Shown here piece by piece: positions 42,376 to 50,672 of a stretch of 64,000 nucleotides of DNA (its first letter is position 1; every line of letters begins with the position of its first letter). This DNA is from Halostagnicola sp. A56 (GTDB taxonomy: Archaea; Halobacteriota; Halobacteria; Halobacteriales; Natrialbaceae). The position numbers and the translations under genes are program-made. The DNA is taken from assembly GCF_000691505.1 (NCBI RefSeq), contig NZ_JMIP02000013.1:1-64000 (forward strand). Reading direction: 5' to 3'. The notes under the pieces were generated by a model, which was not told the origin of the DNA, made no database searches, and was given only the letters and a program-made list of their open reading frames with translations.

Positions 42376-43530
42376 ATGGAACGAGTTGCAATCATCGGGG
42401 CCTCGATGAGCCAGTTCGGCCAGCGGGACGAGTGGATCCGCGAGCTGCTCGCCGAGGCCGGCAGTGCGTGTCTCGAGGACGCGGCGGTCGACCCCTCGGA
42501 CATCGATCACCTGTACGTCTCGAACATGGCAAGCGGCGAGTTCGAAGGGCAGACGGGCGTCGTCAACGCCCTCGTCCACGATCTGGGCGCGGTGCCGGCT
42601 TACACCGAACGAGTCGACCAGACGAGCTCGAGCGGCGGCGCGGGAATCTACGCGGCGTGGCGCTCTGTCGCAAGCGGCGCGAGCGACATGACGCTGCTCG
42701 TCGGCGGGGAGAAGATGACACATCGTACCACCGCCGAGGCGACGGACGTGATCGCGTCGCTCACGCATCCCTGTGAGTACAAACACGGGGTCACGCTCCC
42801 GTCTTTCGCCGGGCTCACCGCGAGACACTACCTCGAGCGCTTCGACGCGCCCCGGGAGAGTCTCGGCAAAGTCGCAGCGAAAAACCACAAGAACGGCGTC
42901 GACAACCCGAACGCGCAGTTCCAGAAGGAAGTCGACCTCGAGACGATCCTCGAGTCGCCGATCGTCGCCGACCCGCTTCGGCTCTACGACTTCTGCCCGA
43001 TCACCGACGGCAGCGCCGCGCTGATGCTCTGTCCGGAGTCGGTGGCGGCGGAGTACACGGACGAGTACGTCGTGATCTCGGGGATTGACGGCGCGACTGA
43101 CACCCACGTCGTCCACGAACGACCGGACCCGACGATCATGGGCGGCGTCGTCGAGAGCGGCGACGGTGCCTTCGAGATGGCCGACCGCGAGCCGGACGAC
43201 ATCGATGTCGCGGAGTTACATGACATGTTCACCATTCTCGAGTTCCTCCAGATGGAGGGACTCGGCTTCGCGGAGCAGGGCGAGGCCTGGAAGTTAGTCG
43301 AGGAGGGGTACACGGATCGGGACGGCGAACTACCGATCAACACCTCCGGCGGGTTGAAGTCGAAAGGACACCCGCTCGGAGCCAGCGGCGTCGCACAGGG
43401 CGTCGAAATCTACGAACAGCTCATGGGCGAGGCGGGACCGCGACAGGTCGATGCCGATGTCGGCCTGTGCTGTAACGTCGGCGGGTTCGGAAACTGCGTT
43501 ATCACGACGATCATGGAGGCTGCAGCATGA
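42376..43530 (+). CDS. Thiolase-family acyl-CoA acetyltransferase, alpha subunit, with Ser in place of the nucleophilic Cys
   Basis: The product has 384 residues from the ATG at 42376. At the usual nucleophile position (normally VCxSG) it reads DQTSSSGGAGIY, so Cys is replaced by Ser. AELHDMFTI, GGLKSKGHPLGASGVAQ and LCCNVGGFGNCVI supply the two catalytic-type histidines and C-terminal Cys. In Haloferax mediterranei two-subunit beta-ketothiolases for PHA precursors have a thiolase alpha subunit and an OB-fold beta subunit, and a Ser-His-His triad has been reported. The next gene, overlapping by 4 bases, is such an OB-fold protein. It is a candidate phaA/bktB alpha, or a sterol-carrier-type thiolase. 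Confidence 0.85.
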   Translation: MERVAIIGASMSQFGQRDEWIRELLAEAGSACLEDAAVDPSDIDHLYVSNMASGEFEGQTGVVNALVHDLGAVPAYTERVDQTSSSGGAGIYAAWRSVASGASDMTLLVGGEKMTHRTTAEATDVIASLTHPCEYKHGVTLPSFAGLTARHYLERFDAPRESLGKVAAKNHKNGVDNPNAQFQKEVDLETILESPIVADPLRLYDFCPITDGSAALMLCPESVAAEYTDEYVVISGIDGATDTHVVHERPDPTIMGGVVESGDGAFEMADREPDDIDVAELHDMFTILEFLQMEGLGFAEQGEAWKLVEEGYTDRDGELPINTSGGLKSKGHPLGASGVAQGVEIYEQLMGEAGPRQVDADVGLCCNVGGFGNCVITTIMEAAA

Positions 43531-43886
43531 CCATGGAAGCCTATCGCTACGAAGACGGATCGATCAGTTACCCCGGCCACCCGGTCGGCCCGGATGGCAG
43601 CGAACCTGTCGAGACCATCGACCTGAGCGAGTACACCGCCGAGGTGATCACGTGGACGACGAGCACCGCGACGCCGCCCGGCGTCCGCGAACCGAACACG
43701 CTTGCCATCGTCGAGTTCGACGTCGACGGCGAGCCGGTCCGAGCGATCGGCCAAGCCACCAGCGACGACCTCGAGACGGGCGACGAAGTCGAGCCGATCT
43801 ACGTCAACGAACTCCGGGAGCCGGGTGCGGGGATCAGAGAGCCCGAGAGCCAGGCGTGGGACGGCTACCGGTTCGAGCCGGTGTAA
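43527..43886 (+). CDS. DUF35 OB-fold partner (beta subunit) of the thiolase
   Basis: The product has 119 residues. The C-terminal half is the acyl-CoA-associated OB-fold (EPNTLAIVEFDVDGEPVRAIGQATSDDLETGDEVEPIYV). The N-terminal rubredoxin-like zinc ribbon of typical DUF35 proteins lacks all cysteines here, so no metal is expected. It is translationally coupled to the thiolase (ATGA) and presumably forms a complex with it that channels acyl-CoA. Confidence 0.85.
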   Translation: MTMEAYRYEDGSISYPGHPVGPDGSEPVETIDLSEYTAEVITWTTSTATPPGVREPNTLAIVEFDVDGEPVRAIGQATSDDLETGDEVEPIYVNELREPGAGIREPESQAWDGYRFEPV

Positions 43887-43950
43887 GCGTAAGCTTCGCT
43901 GTTCCCTCGTCGGTAGGCGTCACTTTCACTACCTGCGTCGCAAACTTTCC

Positions 43951-44643
43951 TTAGCTGTCCGCGTCGTCAGCGCCCCGGTCGTCGGTCGGCGGTTCGTCGC
44001 CGTCGCCCTCGGCCGAGTGGTCGTCATCGTCGTCGCCGAACTGGTCTTTGAGCGTCTCGAGTTCTGCGTCCACGTCGACGTTCGACTCGTCGACGGCGTC
44101 CACGTCGACCTCGCCAGCGGCGTCCGATTCACCGTCTTCGCCGTCGATTTCGATCGATCGCGCTTCGCTCGCCTCGGTTCGTTCGGCGACCTCCTGCAGT
44201 CGACGGTCCACGTCGTCGCGGAGGGTCCGAGCTTCCTCGAGCAAGTCGGCGACGCGTTCGTCGGCCGGAACCGAGCCCTCGGAGACGCCGCGTTGCAGCT
44301 CCGAAAGGACCGTATCGAGTTGCGAGACGGTCGTCTCCCGGAGTTTCTTCGCGCGTCTTTCGGTCGACTTCGCGGCCGTCCTGGTCCGTTTTCGTGCTTC
44401 CCGCTCCGTTCGAACGAGCTCGATCCCGCGCTGGAAGGCCTCGAGCGCGCGGACGTTTGCTTTCAACACGGCGAGGGCCGCCGGGATCGCGACCTCGTCT
44501 GCGACGCGCAGCAACTCGCGCGGCGTCGGCGGACGCAACGGCGGGCGACGGCGACGCCGCGGCTCGAGTTCGGCGCGGAGTTCGTCGATTGTGTCTGCGA
44601 GTTCGCGGACGGCATCCGCGAGGTCCTCGTCACGGTCAGTCAT
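43951..44643 (-). CDS. Haloarchaeal coiled-coil protein, unknown function
   Basis: The product has 230 residues. LADAVRELADTIDELRAELEPRRRRRPP is followed by a moderately hydrophobic block (TPRELLRVADEVAIPAALAVLKANVRALEAFQRGI) and long charged helices (VADLLEEARTLRDDVDRRLQEVAERTEA). The C-terminal ~70 residues are almost pure Asp/Glu/Gly. The order resembles an uncharacterised DUF widespread in haloarchaea. It has no informative neighbour. Confidence 0.6.
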   Translation of the reverse strand: MTDRDEDLADAVRELADTIDELRAELEPRRRRRPPLRPPTPRELLRVADEVAIPAALAVLKANVRALEAFQRGIELVRTEREARKRTRTAAKSTERRAKKLRETTVSQLDTVLSELQRGVSEGSVPADERVADLLEEARTLRDDVDRRLQEVAERTEASEARSIEIDGEDGESDAAGEVDVDAVDESNVDVDAELETLKDQFGDDDDDHSAEGDGDEPPTDDRGADDADS

Positions 44644-44793
44644 ACGGTCCCTTGGACCTCCTGGATCAAAAACGGGCCGATCGATTGGATTGGGTCGCCC
44701 GTGGAGACGTGGCTAATGGCCGTGCGAGCCCGAGAAACTGTAGCGCCGATATCGGTCGTCGAACGTGTCCAACAGTCGACGTTCGAAACGGTA

Positions 44794-45612
44794 CTAGTTG
44801 AGGATCGACTGGGTGACGGTCGCGATCTGGCCGTTGTCCGCCTCCCGGAGCCGGTCGTCACCGATCTTCAGGCGGAGGCGCGGTCGACCGACGTCGATCG
44901 GGACCTTCTCAGTGTCGATGAGGCCCATATCCTCGAGTTTCGTCTTGGTGCGTGAGAACGTTGCCTTCGATGCGATGCCTACGTCTTCGCCCCACTTGCT
45001 GATATCGTACAGCAGCGCCTCGTTTTTGGCGGCGACGACGAGCGAAATCGTCACCTCGTCGAGCCCGTCTCCATCGCCGCGAGCCGTCTCGAGGGAGTTC
45101 AAAATCGCGGTGAAGTCCGCTTCGGCTTCGGGACTGATCTCCTCGGAGAGCGTCTCGCGAACGTCGGTGATCGGCGGTGTCCGGAGCTTGAACTGATCGG
45201 CGTTCTCCCAGCGGGTTTCGTAGGCCGAGAACGTGTCCCCGACGAACTCCTCGTCGTCGGTGACGAGCCCGCCGACGCGGTCGCCGGCGTGGACGACGGC
45301 GATGACGCGGTCTCCCGTGAGACAGAGGGAGTTTTCCGGGGCCTCGCCGAGCGTCCGGAGCGCGAGAGCACCGTCGCTGATGAGGTCGGCGGCGTTCGAA
45401 GCGATAATGAAGTCGCCCATGACCTCCTTGAGGGTCTGTTCGTTGGCGAGCATCTTGACCGACGGCAACGAACCGTCGAAGCCGGTCGCGACCGAGATGA
45501 ACTCTTCGATCGCGTCCCGCGATGGGTTCACCATATAAACGTCTCCACTCGCATCCTCGAGAACGCTTCTGAGGATATCGTCAATCTGATGATTGAGTAA
45601 ATTCGAGGCCAT
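44794..45612 (-). CDS. tbsP: Transcriptional regulator TbsP
   Basis: The product has 272 residues from the ATG at 45612; the upstream in-frame extension lies in promoter sequence. MASNLLNHQIDDILRSVLEDASGDVYMVNPS begins the sensor-like domain, and the C-terminal winged helix reads LLYDISKWGEDVGIASKATFSRTKTKLEDMGLIDTEKV. TbsP is described as a TrmB-interacting repressor tuning gluconeogenic genes in haloarchaea. Its promoter region directly borders the provirus block. Confidence 0.88.
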   Translation of the reverse strand: MASNLLNHQIDDILRSVLEDASGDVYMVNPSRDAIEEFISVATGFDGSLPSVKMLANEQTLKEVMGDFIIASNAADLISDGALALRTLGEAPENSLCLTGDRVIAVVHAGDRVGGLVTDDEEFVGDTFSAYETRWENADQFKLRTPPITDVRETLSEEISPEAEADFTAILNSLETARGDGDGLDEVTISLVVAAKNEALLYDISKWGEDVGIASKATFSRTKTKLEDMGLIDTEKVPIDVGRPRLRLKIGDDRLREADNGQIATVTQSILN

Positions 45613-45640
45613 CTGTGTACCGAAGTAAAAGGATGCGTCA

Positions 45641-45650
45641 TACTTAATTT
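45641..45650 (-). promoter_or_regulatory. Promoter of tbsP
   Basis: On the minus strand AAATTAAGTA lies 29-38 bases before the tbsP ATG, the usual TATA distance for a leaderless message. Confidence 0.5.
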
Positions 45651-45738
45651 TGTTGGCCGTTCGCACAGGATAAGTTACACTCTCAACCAAATATTGGTAA
45701 TTTTTATCGGTCAGTGCTTCGTTCTACCCGAAATAGTC

Positions 45739-45981
45739 TTAAATGAGAGATGAATCGGAAGACCGGTTCCGATCAGGGACAGAAAGTGCGTCGATATTCG
45801 CGAGGGCCTGGGAGATCTCGTCGCCAAACTCTTGCTGACGCTCCAGCATTGAGTCGCTCGAACTGATGTCGAACCCGGAGTCATCGACCGTTCTCGAATC
45901 CTCGATGATGTCCGCCGCAGCCTGTGTGAGTCGATTGAACTGTGCCTCTAATCGTTCGATATCTCTGGTTCTCATGGTCAA
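45739..45981 (-). CDS. Small helical virion protein, last gene of the block
   Basis: The product has 80 residues, helical and Gln/Asp-rich (RDIERLEAQFNRLTQAAADIIEDS, QQEFGDEISQALANIDAL). It is the distal gene of the viral run, 15 bases past the fibre-like gene. A tail-tip or chaperone role is a guess from position. Confidence 0.5.
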   Translation of the reverse strand: MTMRTRDIERLEAQFNRLTQAAADIIEDSRTVDDSGFDISSSDSMLERQQEFGDEISQALANIDALSVPDRNRSSDSSLI

Positions 45982-45996
45982 AATTCACCGTCTCCG

Positions 45997-46476
45997 TTAG
46001 TCAAGATCCGTCCGGTACCACTGCCGGCCGGTGTCGTTCGAATCGTCGGTCGGGTCGCTCGTTCGGTTCTCGAGGTTGGATGCAACGCTGTCGTTCGTTC
46101 GGACGTCTTCAGCAAGGCTGTTAGACGCTGCCTGCCCGTCGACCTCTCCTGCGTTGGAGATGTTGTTCCCGTTCGCGTCGAGCGTCGCCTGGAGTGTCGT
46201 TGCCCCCAGCGTTGCACTGGCGGCGACCAGTTCATCGACCTGGAGATCGATGAGCTGCCAGTTCGATCCGTTGCCTCGATAGACCTTCCCCGTATCGGTT
46301 GCGACATACAGCGCTGTACTGTGGGCTGTATAGTTGCCTTTCGAACTATCGGTGTTGAGAATCGTTATCCGGCTATCGATCTCGGCGGCATTTTCGTTCC
46401 AGTTGATACCCCATCCTTCTGGCTTTCCGACTTCAGGCTGTACTAACCCGATATTGGCGGTTTGTTCGTCACTCAT
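45997..46476 (-). CDS. Short tail-fibre-like protein
   Basis: The product has 159 residues. The start (TANIGLVQPEVGKPEGWGINWNENAAEID) is the common opening of haloarchaeal virus tail-fibre proteins. It is followed by ALYVATDTGKVYRGNGSNW, a fibre-repeat type segment. Viral versions are usually several hundred residues with a C-terminal receptor-binding domain; here it ends after a polar stretch RQWYRTDLD, so the adhesin may be lost or supplied elsewhere. Confidence 0.6.
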   Translation of the reverse strand: MSDEQTANIGLVQPEVGKPEGWGINWNENAAEIDSRITILNTDSSKGNYTAHSTALYVATDTGKVYRGNGSNWQLIDLQVDELVAASATLGATTLQATLDANGNNISNAGEVDGQAASNSLAEDVRTNDSVASNLENRTSDPTDDSNDTGRQWYRTDLD

Positions 46477-46480
46477 TGGT

Positions 46481-46999
46481 CTAAATTGGTGTGTTCTCGA
46501 ACTCGGCTTTCACATCGTCAGCGGTGTCGAACTCGCGGAGTTCCGCGAGCACAAACAGATTGAAGTCCAGCCGTCGCGCTGTCGATTCAGAGCCAGCGAC
46601 TCTCGACTGATCAGTCACGTCCGTGACGAGTGCCCAAAAGCCGGTGTGGGCAGGCACGTCGATCGACTCGACCGAGATGACGAGCGTATCGAAGTACGCA
46701 TCGGACGGGATGCGCTCCGAAAACCACGGCACTCCTGCGTCGGTCGTTCCCGTTGTCTGTGAGTTCGGGGCAAACCAGCCGTATTTTCTGAGCGCCAGGT
46801 ACGAGTTTTCGACTCCACCGAGGCCCCCCTGATCGTAGGGGAACTGGCCGTATGCTCCCCGCCCGAACGCGAGTGCGGAGTCCGTGAGATTGTTGTCGAA
46901 TAGCAGTTGCAGCGTGATCTCGGAGCCTCGAGTGAGCGTCGGGACAGGTTGGTCGACGACCGCCTCGACATCGTAGCCCGCGACGCGCCAGTTGCTCAC
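46481..46999 (-). CDS. Probable distal tail / tail-tip protein
   Basis: The product has 172 residues, beta-rich (SNWRVAGYDVEAVVDQPV, TLVISVESIDVPAHTGFWALVTDV, RLDFNLFVLAELREF). Its ATG overlaps the tape-measure stop by 4 bases, the position of a distal tail protein in siphoviruses. No clear family motif. It is small for a Dit protein. Confidence 0.5.
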   Translation of the reverse strand: MSNWRVAGYDVEAVVDQPVPTLTRGSEITLQLLFDNNLTDSALAFGRGAYGQFPYDQGGLGGVENSYLALRKYGWFAPNSQTTGTTDAGVPWFSERIPSDAYFDTLVISVESIDVPAHTGFWALVTDVTDQSRVAGSESTARRLDFNLFVLAELREFDTADDVKAEFENTPI

Positions 47000-49008
47000 C
47001 GTCTCCCACCTCGAGCACCGCGAACATCTGCTCGAGACGCGATCCGTTCGTTCTCGCTCTCAACGATTCCGCGGATTTCGGCTTCGAGGCCGTCCAGGTC
47101 AAGCGTCCCGGAGATCTCCTGAGGGCCACCGAGCGCACGGATTGCCTCGAGGAGCTGGTCGAGTCGATCAATGACACGGCTGAGATCCTGTTGACCAGTT
47201 TGTCCAGACGATCGGGACGATCGCGACTCGAAGTCCTCGAGCATCGACTCGATATCTGAATTCGTCGATTCACTCGATGCGTCCAACTGCTCTTGCAACG
47301 GAGCAGTGTCTGTCTCGGTGGCCCCATCACTGCCCTGGTTTTCCTCCAGTTGTGCGTAGATCGATTCGATTTTCTCGACGTCAGCGCCTTCCGCATTTTG
47401 GAGGGGGGCTTGTCCGTTTTGTCCACTCGTGAAGTCTTCGGAGCCGGCGTTCTGGAGTTCGTCAGCCGACATACCATTTGGGAGGTAATCGCTCTTGGTC
47501 TGCTCCTCCCCCGAGTCGCCCTCGGTTGTGAAATCGACGTCTTCGGCTTCGAAATCAATCTCCCATCTGTTAGGGAGGATTTTGTTGACCTGGTCAACCA
47601 TCCAGTTCAGCAGGTCGAGCACGGCGTTGACGCCGTCCTCCGTGTGACCCTGGATATTCATGAAGTTCGTCTTCCAGGCCGCTGCTAACCCGATGACTGC
47701 AGCGATCACGAGCCCGATCGGGCCTAACAAGGCAGACCATAACGTCCCGAACGCTCCGGCCGCCATCGATGCCCCGGTCGCCATCGCGGGCAACATGGTT
47801 AGGAGCGTCCCAACCAGGATCAGCAGCGGCCCGAGTGCGGCCACCAACGCAGCGACCACAACGATCGCTCTTTGTTGTCCTTTATTTAATCCCTGGAACC
47901 TCTCAGCAGCCACCGTAGCATAGCCTGTAAGCGTCGTCAGCATCGGGATCAAGATAGACCCAATAGCGATACCGACATCCAGCAGATTTGACTTCGCGAT
48001 TTGCAACTGCGCGTTGAGTGTATCTCGCTGAGTTGTGGCCATCTCACGGGTCGCCCCGTCTGCGTCCTCGAGTTTCTGAGTGTTCTCCTCGAGGGCGCTG
48101 CTGCCCTCCGAGATGAGCGCTGCCATGGCAGGTCCGGCCTCGGTGCCGAAGATCGAGGCGGCGTCGCTGGCCTCGACGCCGGCGTTTTCCATGTTCTTGA
48201 GGATCTGAGTTAGCGAGAGGATGTTCCCTTCGGAGTCACGCGTTGCAACGCCCATCTCCTCCAGTCGCTTCGTCACTGGCGACGTCTCGTCAGACACTTG
48301 AGAGAGGACGTTCCGGAGTGCTGTCCCAGCACGTTGGCCCTGGATGCCGACGTCCCCCATCTGCCCGATCGCGGCGGACGTCTCCTCGATCGAGATGCCG
48401 AGTGACGACGCGATCGGCGCGACGTTCGACATCGCCGTCGACATGCCCTCCATCGTCTGGTTGTGGTTCGAGACAGTGCCCGTCAGTGTGTCCGTCACCT
48501 TCGACATCTCATCGGCTTCGTAGCCGAACGCGCTCATCACATTCGTCGCGACGTCCGTCGCTTCGGCCATCTGCATGTTGCCGGCCTCAGCAAAGGCAGC
48601 GACCTCCGGCATCGCCTCCATCGACTGGGCAGCGTCGAGGCCGGCGCTCGCGAGATAGTAGTACGACTGCGCCGCTTGATCCGCGCTGTGGGTCGTCGTA
48701 TTCGCAACTTCGCGGGCCCGCTGCTCGAGCTTATCGCGCATCGATTCATCGACATCGCCCATGACAGAGATGCTCCGTTGCATCGCCTGGTCGAAATTCG
48801 CTGCCGTACGGGCCGAGAGCGCCCCCATTGCGGCCAGCGGGGCAGTTACGCCCATCGTTAGTGACTGGCCGGCAGAGGAGAGTCTATCTCCAGTGCGTTG
48901 AGCCCGGCCACCGAATCCGTCGAGATCTCTCTGAGCGGTATCGAGCTTCGACTCGAAATCACTCTTGTCGAGCTCGAGAACCGCTGTTAGTGTTGATATT
49001 GTTGGCAT
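46996..49008 (-). CDS. Tail tape-measure protein (TP901-like)
   Basis: The product has 670 residues. The N-terminal TP901-core domain shows AMQRSISVMGDVDESM, AQSYYYLASAGLDAAQSME, AFGYEADEMSKVTDTLTGTV and GISIEETSAAIGQMGDVGIQGQRAGTALRNVL. Two hydrophobic stretches (~residues 365-440) follow, then a long polar coiled coil. Tape-measure length sets tail length at roughly 1.5 angstrom per residue, predicting a ~100 nm tail. Overlaps the next gene by 4 bases. Confidence 0.9.
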   Translation of the reverse strand: MPTISTLTAVLELDKSDFESKLDTAQRDLDGFGGRAQRTGDRLSSAGQSLTMGVTAPLAAMGALSARTAANFDQAMQRSISVMGDVDESMRDKLEQRAREVANTTTHSADQAAQSYYYLASAGLDAAQSMEAMPEVAAFAEAGNMQMAEATDVATNVMSAFGYEADEMSKVTDTLTGTVSNHNQTMEGMSTAMSNVAPIASSLGISIEETSAAIGQMGDVGIQGQRAGTALRNVLSQVSDETSPVTKRLEEMGVATRDSEGNILSLTQILKNMENAGVEASDAASIFGTEAGPAMAALISEGSSALEENTQKLEDADGATREMATTQRDTLNAQLQIAKSNLLDVGIAIGSILIPMLTTLTGYATVAAERFQGLNKGQQRAIVVVAALVAALGPLLILVGTLLTMLPAMATGASMAAGAFGTLWSALLGPIGLVIAAVIGLAAAWKTNFMNIQGHTEDGVNAVLDLLNWMVDQVNKILPNRWEIDFEAEDVDFTTEGDSGEEQTKSDYLPNGMSADELQNAGSEDFTSGQNGQAPLQNAEGADVEKIESIYAQLEENQGSDGATETDTAPLQEQLDASSESTNSDIESMLEDFESRSSRSSGQTGQQDLSRVIDRLDQLLEAIRALGGPQEISGTLDLDGLEAEIRGIVESENERIASRADVRGARGGRR

Positions 49009-49057
49009 AACTATCTGTTTTATCGACTATCAAAAAGGACGGTTGAGGAGGAGATCG

Positions 49058-49204
49058 TCACATCTGGAGTTGATTGTCGAGCTCCTGGCGCTCTCTCTGA
49101 TGCTCTTCGTACCGAGTCATCCAGAACATCTTCTGCGACTCGTCCAGTGCGAAGAACTCGTCGGGCCGGTAGTGCTGTTCCCGGTTGAGCCACTCTAGGA
49201 ATCG
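49058..49204 (-). CDS. Tail assembly chaperone, -1 frameshift extension (T part)
   Basis: In the -1 frame relative to the chaperone that stops at 49195, the sequence reads FLEWLNREQHYRPDEFF, then QKMFWMTRYEEHQRER and ends at a TGA at 49058-49060. This is the typical second chaperone of siphoviruses, rich in aromatic residues, and it has no start codon of its own. It would be made as a fusion by ribosomes slipping back one base near 49198-49210, as in lambda G/GT. No classical slippery heptamer is obvious. Confidence 0.7.
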   Translation of the reverse strand, partial: RFLEWLNREQHYRPDEFFALDESQKMFWMTRYEEHQRERQELDNQLQM

Positions 49205-49677
49205 CCCGACATGAGATTGTCCAACATCTCGAGCTGCTGCGACTGCGTCTCGCCCTTGCCAAGCGCCAAAAAATCTTGGTAGAGGTCGGCGACTTCCTCT
49301 TCGTTGAAGCCGATCGTCTCACGCCAGACCGCCGGGTTCTGGAACGACGGGTCGACGGCGTGATCGGAGAGCGTCTCCTCCATCTGTTCGATACCGACCT
49401 GTGCCTCCTGGAGGAGAGACATCAGGTCGGCCCCCTCTTGAGCGCCCTCGAGGACGCGTTGCTGGCGGTCTTCGAACTCCTGCTGAGTCTCGGGATCCGG
49501 ATAGAGAAACTCGATCTCGACGCCGTGACGGTCGACGGTGAACGAATCCCGAGAGCGAGCGTCGAAGAGTTCCTGGGCCTTGCCATAGAGTTCGGCCGTC
49601 TCGCGCTGCTCTTCGCGCTGCTGTTCCTGCATCGAATCGAGCGCCGAGTTCGCGGAGTCAGCGTTGGCTACAGACAT
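49195..49677 (-). CDS. Tail assembly chaperone (G part)
   Basis: The product has 160 residues: a polar coiled N-terminus (SMQEQQREEQRETAELYGKAQELF), then GVEIEFLYPDPETQQEFEDRQQ and helical LQEAQVGIEQMEETLSDH ... FNEEEVADLYQDFLALGKGETQSQQLEML. Its location between the tail tube and tape-measure genes and its overlap with the -1 frame extension define it as the first tail assembly chaperone. It is not part of the virion in known systems. Confidence 0.75.
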   Translation of the reverse strand: MSVANADSANSALDSMQEQQREEQRETAELYGKAQELFDARSRDSFTVDRHGVEIEFLYPDPETQQEFEDRQQRVLEGAQEGADLMSLLQEAQVGIEQMEETLSDHAVDPSFQNPAVWRETIGFNEEEVADLYQDFLALGKGETQSQQLEMLDNLMSGDS

Positions 49678-49687
49678 AGGTCAGTGG

Positions 49688-50209
49688 TTAGGCACTCGGC
49701 GAGTAGCTGATCCAGGCGTCGCCCTCGACCCAGAACGTCCAAGACGCCGTCGGCGGCGTCGCGGACGGGTCGATCTCCGGCGACGTGACCTCGCAGTCGG
49801 CGAAGCGATGCAGGAGCTCGGAGTCGGCCGGGATGTCGACCGAGCCGAAGTCCGGCTCGTCGGCGAAGTACGCGATCTCGAGATACTCGTCATCTCCGGT
49901 CTGCCGGTCCGAGCTGTCGAACGTGATCTTCCCATCGGAGTCGGCGACGCCGATCAACTCGAGCGCTTCGAGATCGGGTGCAACTGCGGACGCAACTTCG
50001 ACGTCGATCGTGTTGTTCGTTCGGAAGCGCTTCGTTCGGCGCTGCGAGCCAGGGTTGAAGTCCTCGTTCGATTCGTCGACGGTGACCGACAGATCGTCTT
50101 TAGTGCACAGTCCAAGGACGGTCCGGACTGGTTCGGCTCCACTCTCGTCGACGTGGATGACCGATACGATGCTACCCTCTACCTCTAAAGAATTTGTTAT
50201 GTCTGCCAT
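49688..50209 (-). CDS. Major tail tube protein
   Basis: The product has 173 residues, beta-rich: SLEVEGSIVSVIHVDE, TKDDLSVTVDESNEDFNPGSQRRTKRFRTNNTIDVEVASAVAPDLEALEL and a C-terminal ASWTFWVEGDAWISYSPSA. The FNPGSQRRTKRFRTNNT block resembles the tube proteins of haloarchaeal siphoviruses. Its position directly before the chaperones is the usual one. Confidence 0.75.
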   Translation of the reverse strand: MADITNSLEVEGSIVSVIHVDESGAEPVRTVLGLCTKDDLSVTVDESNEDFNPGSQRRTKRFRTNNTIDVEVASAVAPDLEALELIGVADSDGKITFDSSDRQTGDDEYLEIAYFADEPDFGSVDIPADSELLHRFADCEVTSPEIDPSATPPTASWTFWVEGDAWISYSPSA

Positions 50210-50213
50210 GGAA

Positions 50214-50528
50214 TTACTCCTTCAGTGTGATCTGCGATTTGTTGATCTTCGTCTCCGAGTTGAACTCGGCGGTGATCTCGATGACGTAGGTGCCGGACCC
50301 GTTCGCGTCGGCATCGGTATCCCAGACGTATTCGAACGCGCCGACATCGGTGTTCGTCATCGACTGCGCGGAGATCACCTCGGTACCGTCGCTGTTGGCG
50401 GTGATCGTGATGTCGGCGTCTGGAGTTTCGTCTGTGTCCTGGTCGTCCGGGTCAACCGCCCCGGTCGCGTCGCTGTACGCGATCTCGATCGGGACGTCCT
50501 CCCCAACGTATGCTGATTTGATTGTCAT
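50214..50528 (-). CDS. Ig-like small virion protein
   Basis: The product has 104 residues. AYVGEDVPIEIAYSD, ADITITANSDGTEVISA and GTYVIEITAEFNSETKINKSQITL form an even beta-strand pattern like a single immunoglobulin-fold domain. Such domains decorate tails or capsids. Its ATG overlaps the stop of the 47-residue gene before it. Confidence 0.55.
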   Translation of the reverse strand: MTIKSAYVGEDVPIEIAYSDATGAVDPDDQDTDETPDADITITANSDGTEVISAQSMTNTDVGAFEYVWDTDADANGSGTYVIEITAEFNSETKINKSQITLKE

Positions 50529-50668
50529 CGTTCTCCGGGATTGTAGGTCGTGAGTCGGCCGGTCACCCGGCCAGTATCGTCTCGACCAAACGACCCATCG
50601 GGCTGGGCGTTGGTGAGCTGTGCGTCGACGTGCGCGATTGGACCGCGAGTGATTGTTCCTATCGGCAT
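50525..50668 (-). CDS. 47-residue virion-operon protein
   Basis: A small frame from the ATG at 50668 reads MPIGTITRGPIAHVDAQLTN and ends GRLTTYNPGER at a TGA at 50525-50527 that overlaps the next ATG. It fits the operon spacing (5 bases after the tail-completion gene) and looks like protein, with a Gly/Thr/Arg-rich beta pattern. Function unknown. Confidence 0.6.
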   Translation of the reverse strand: MPIGTITRGPIAHVDAQLTNAQPDGSFGRDDTGRVTGRLTTYNPGER

Positions 50669-50672
50669 TGTG

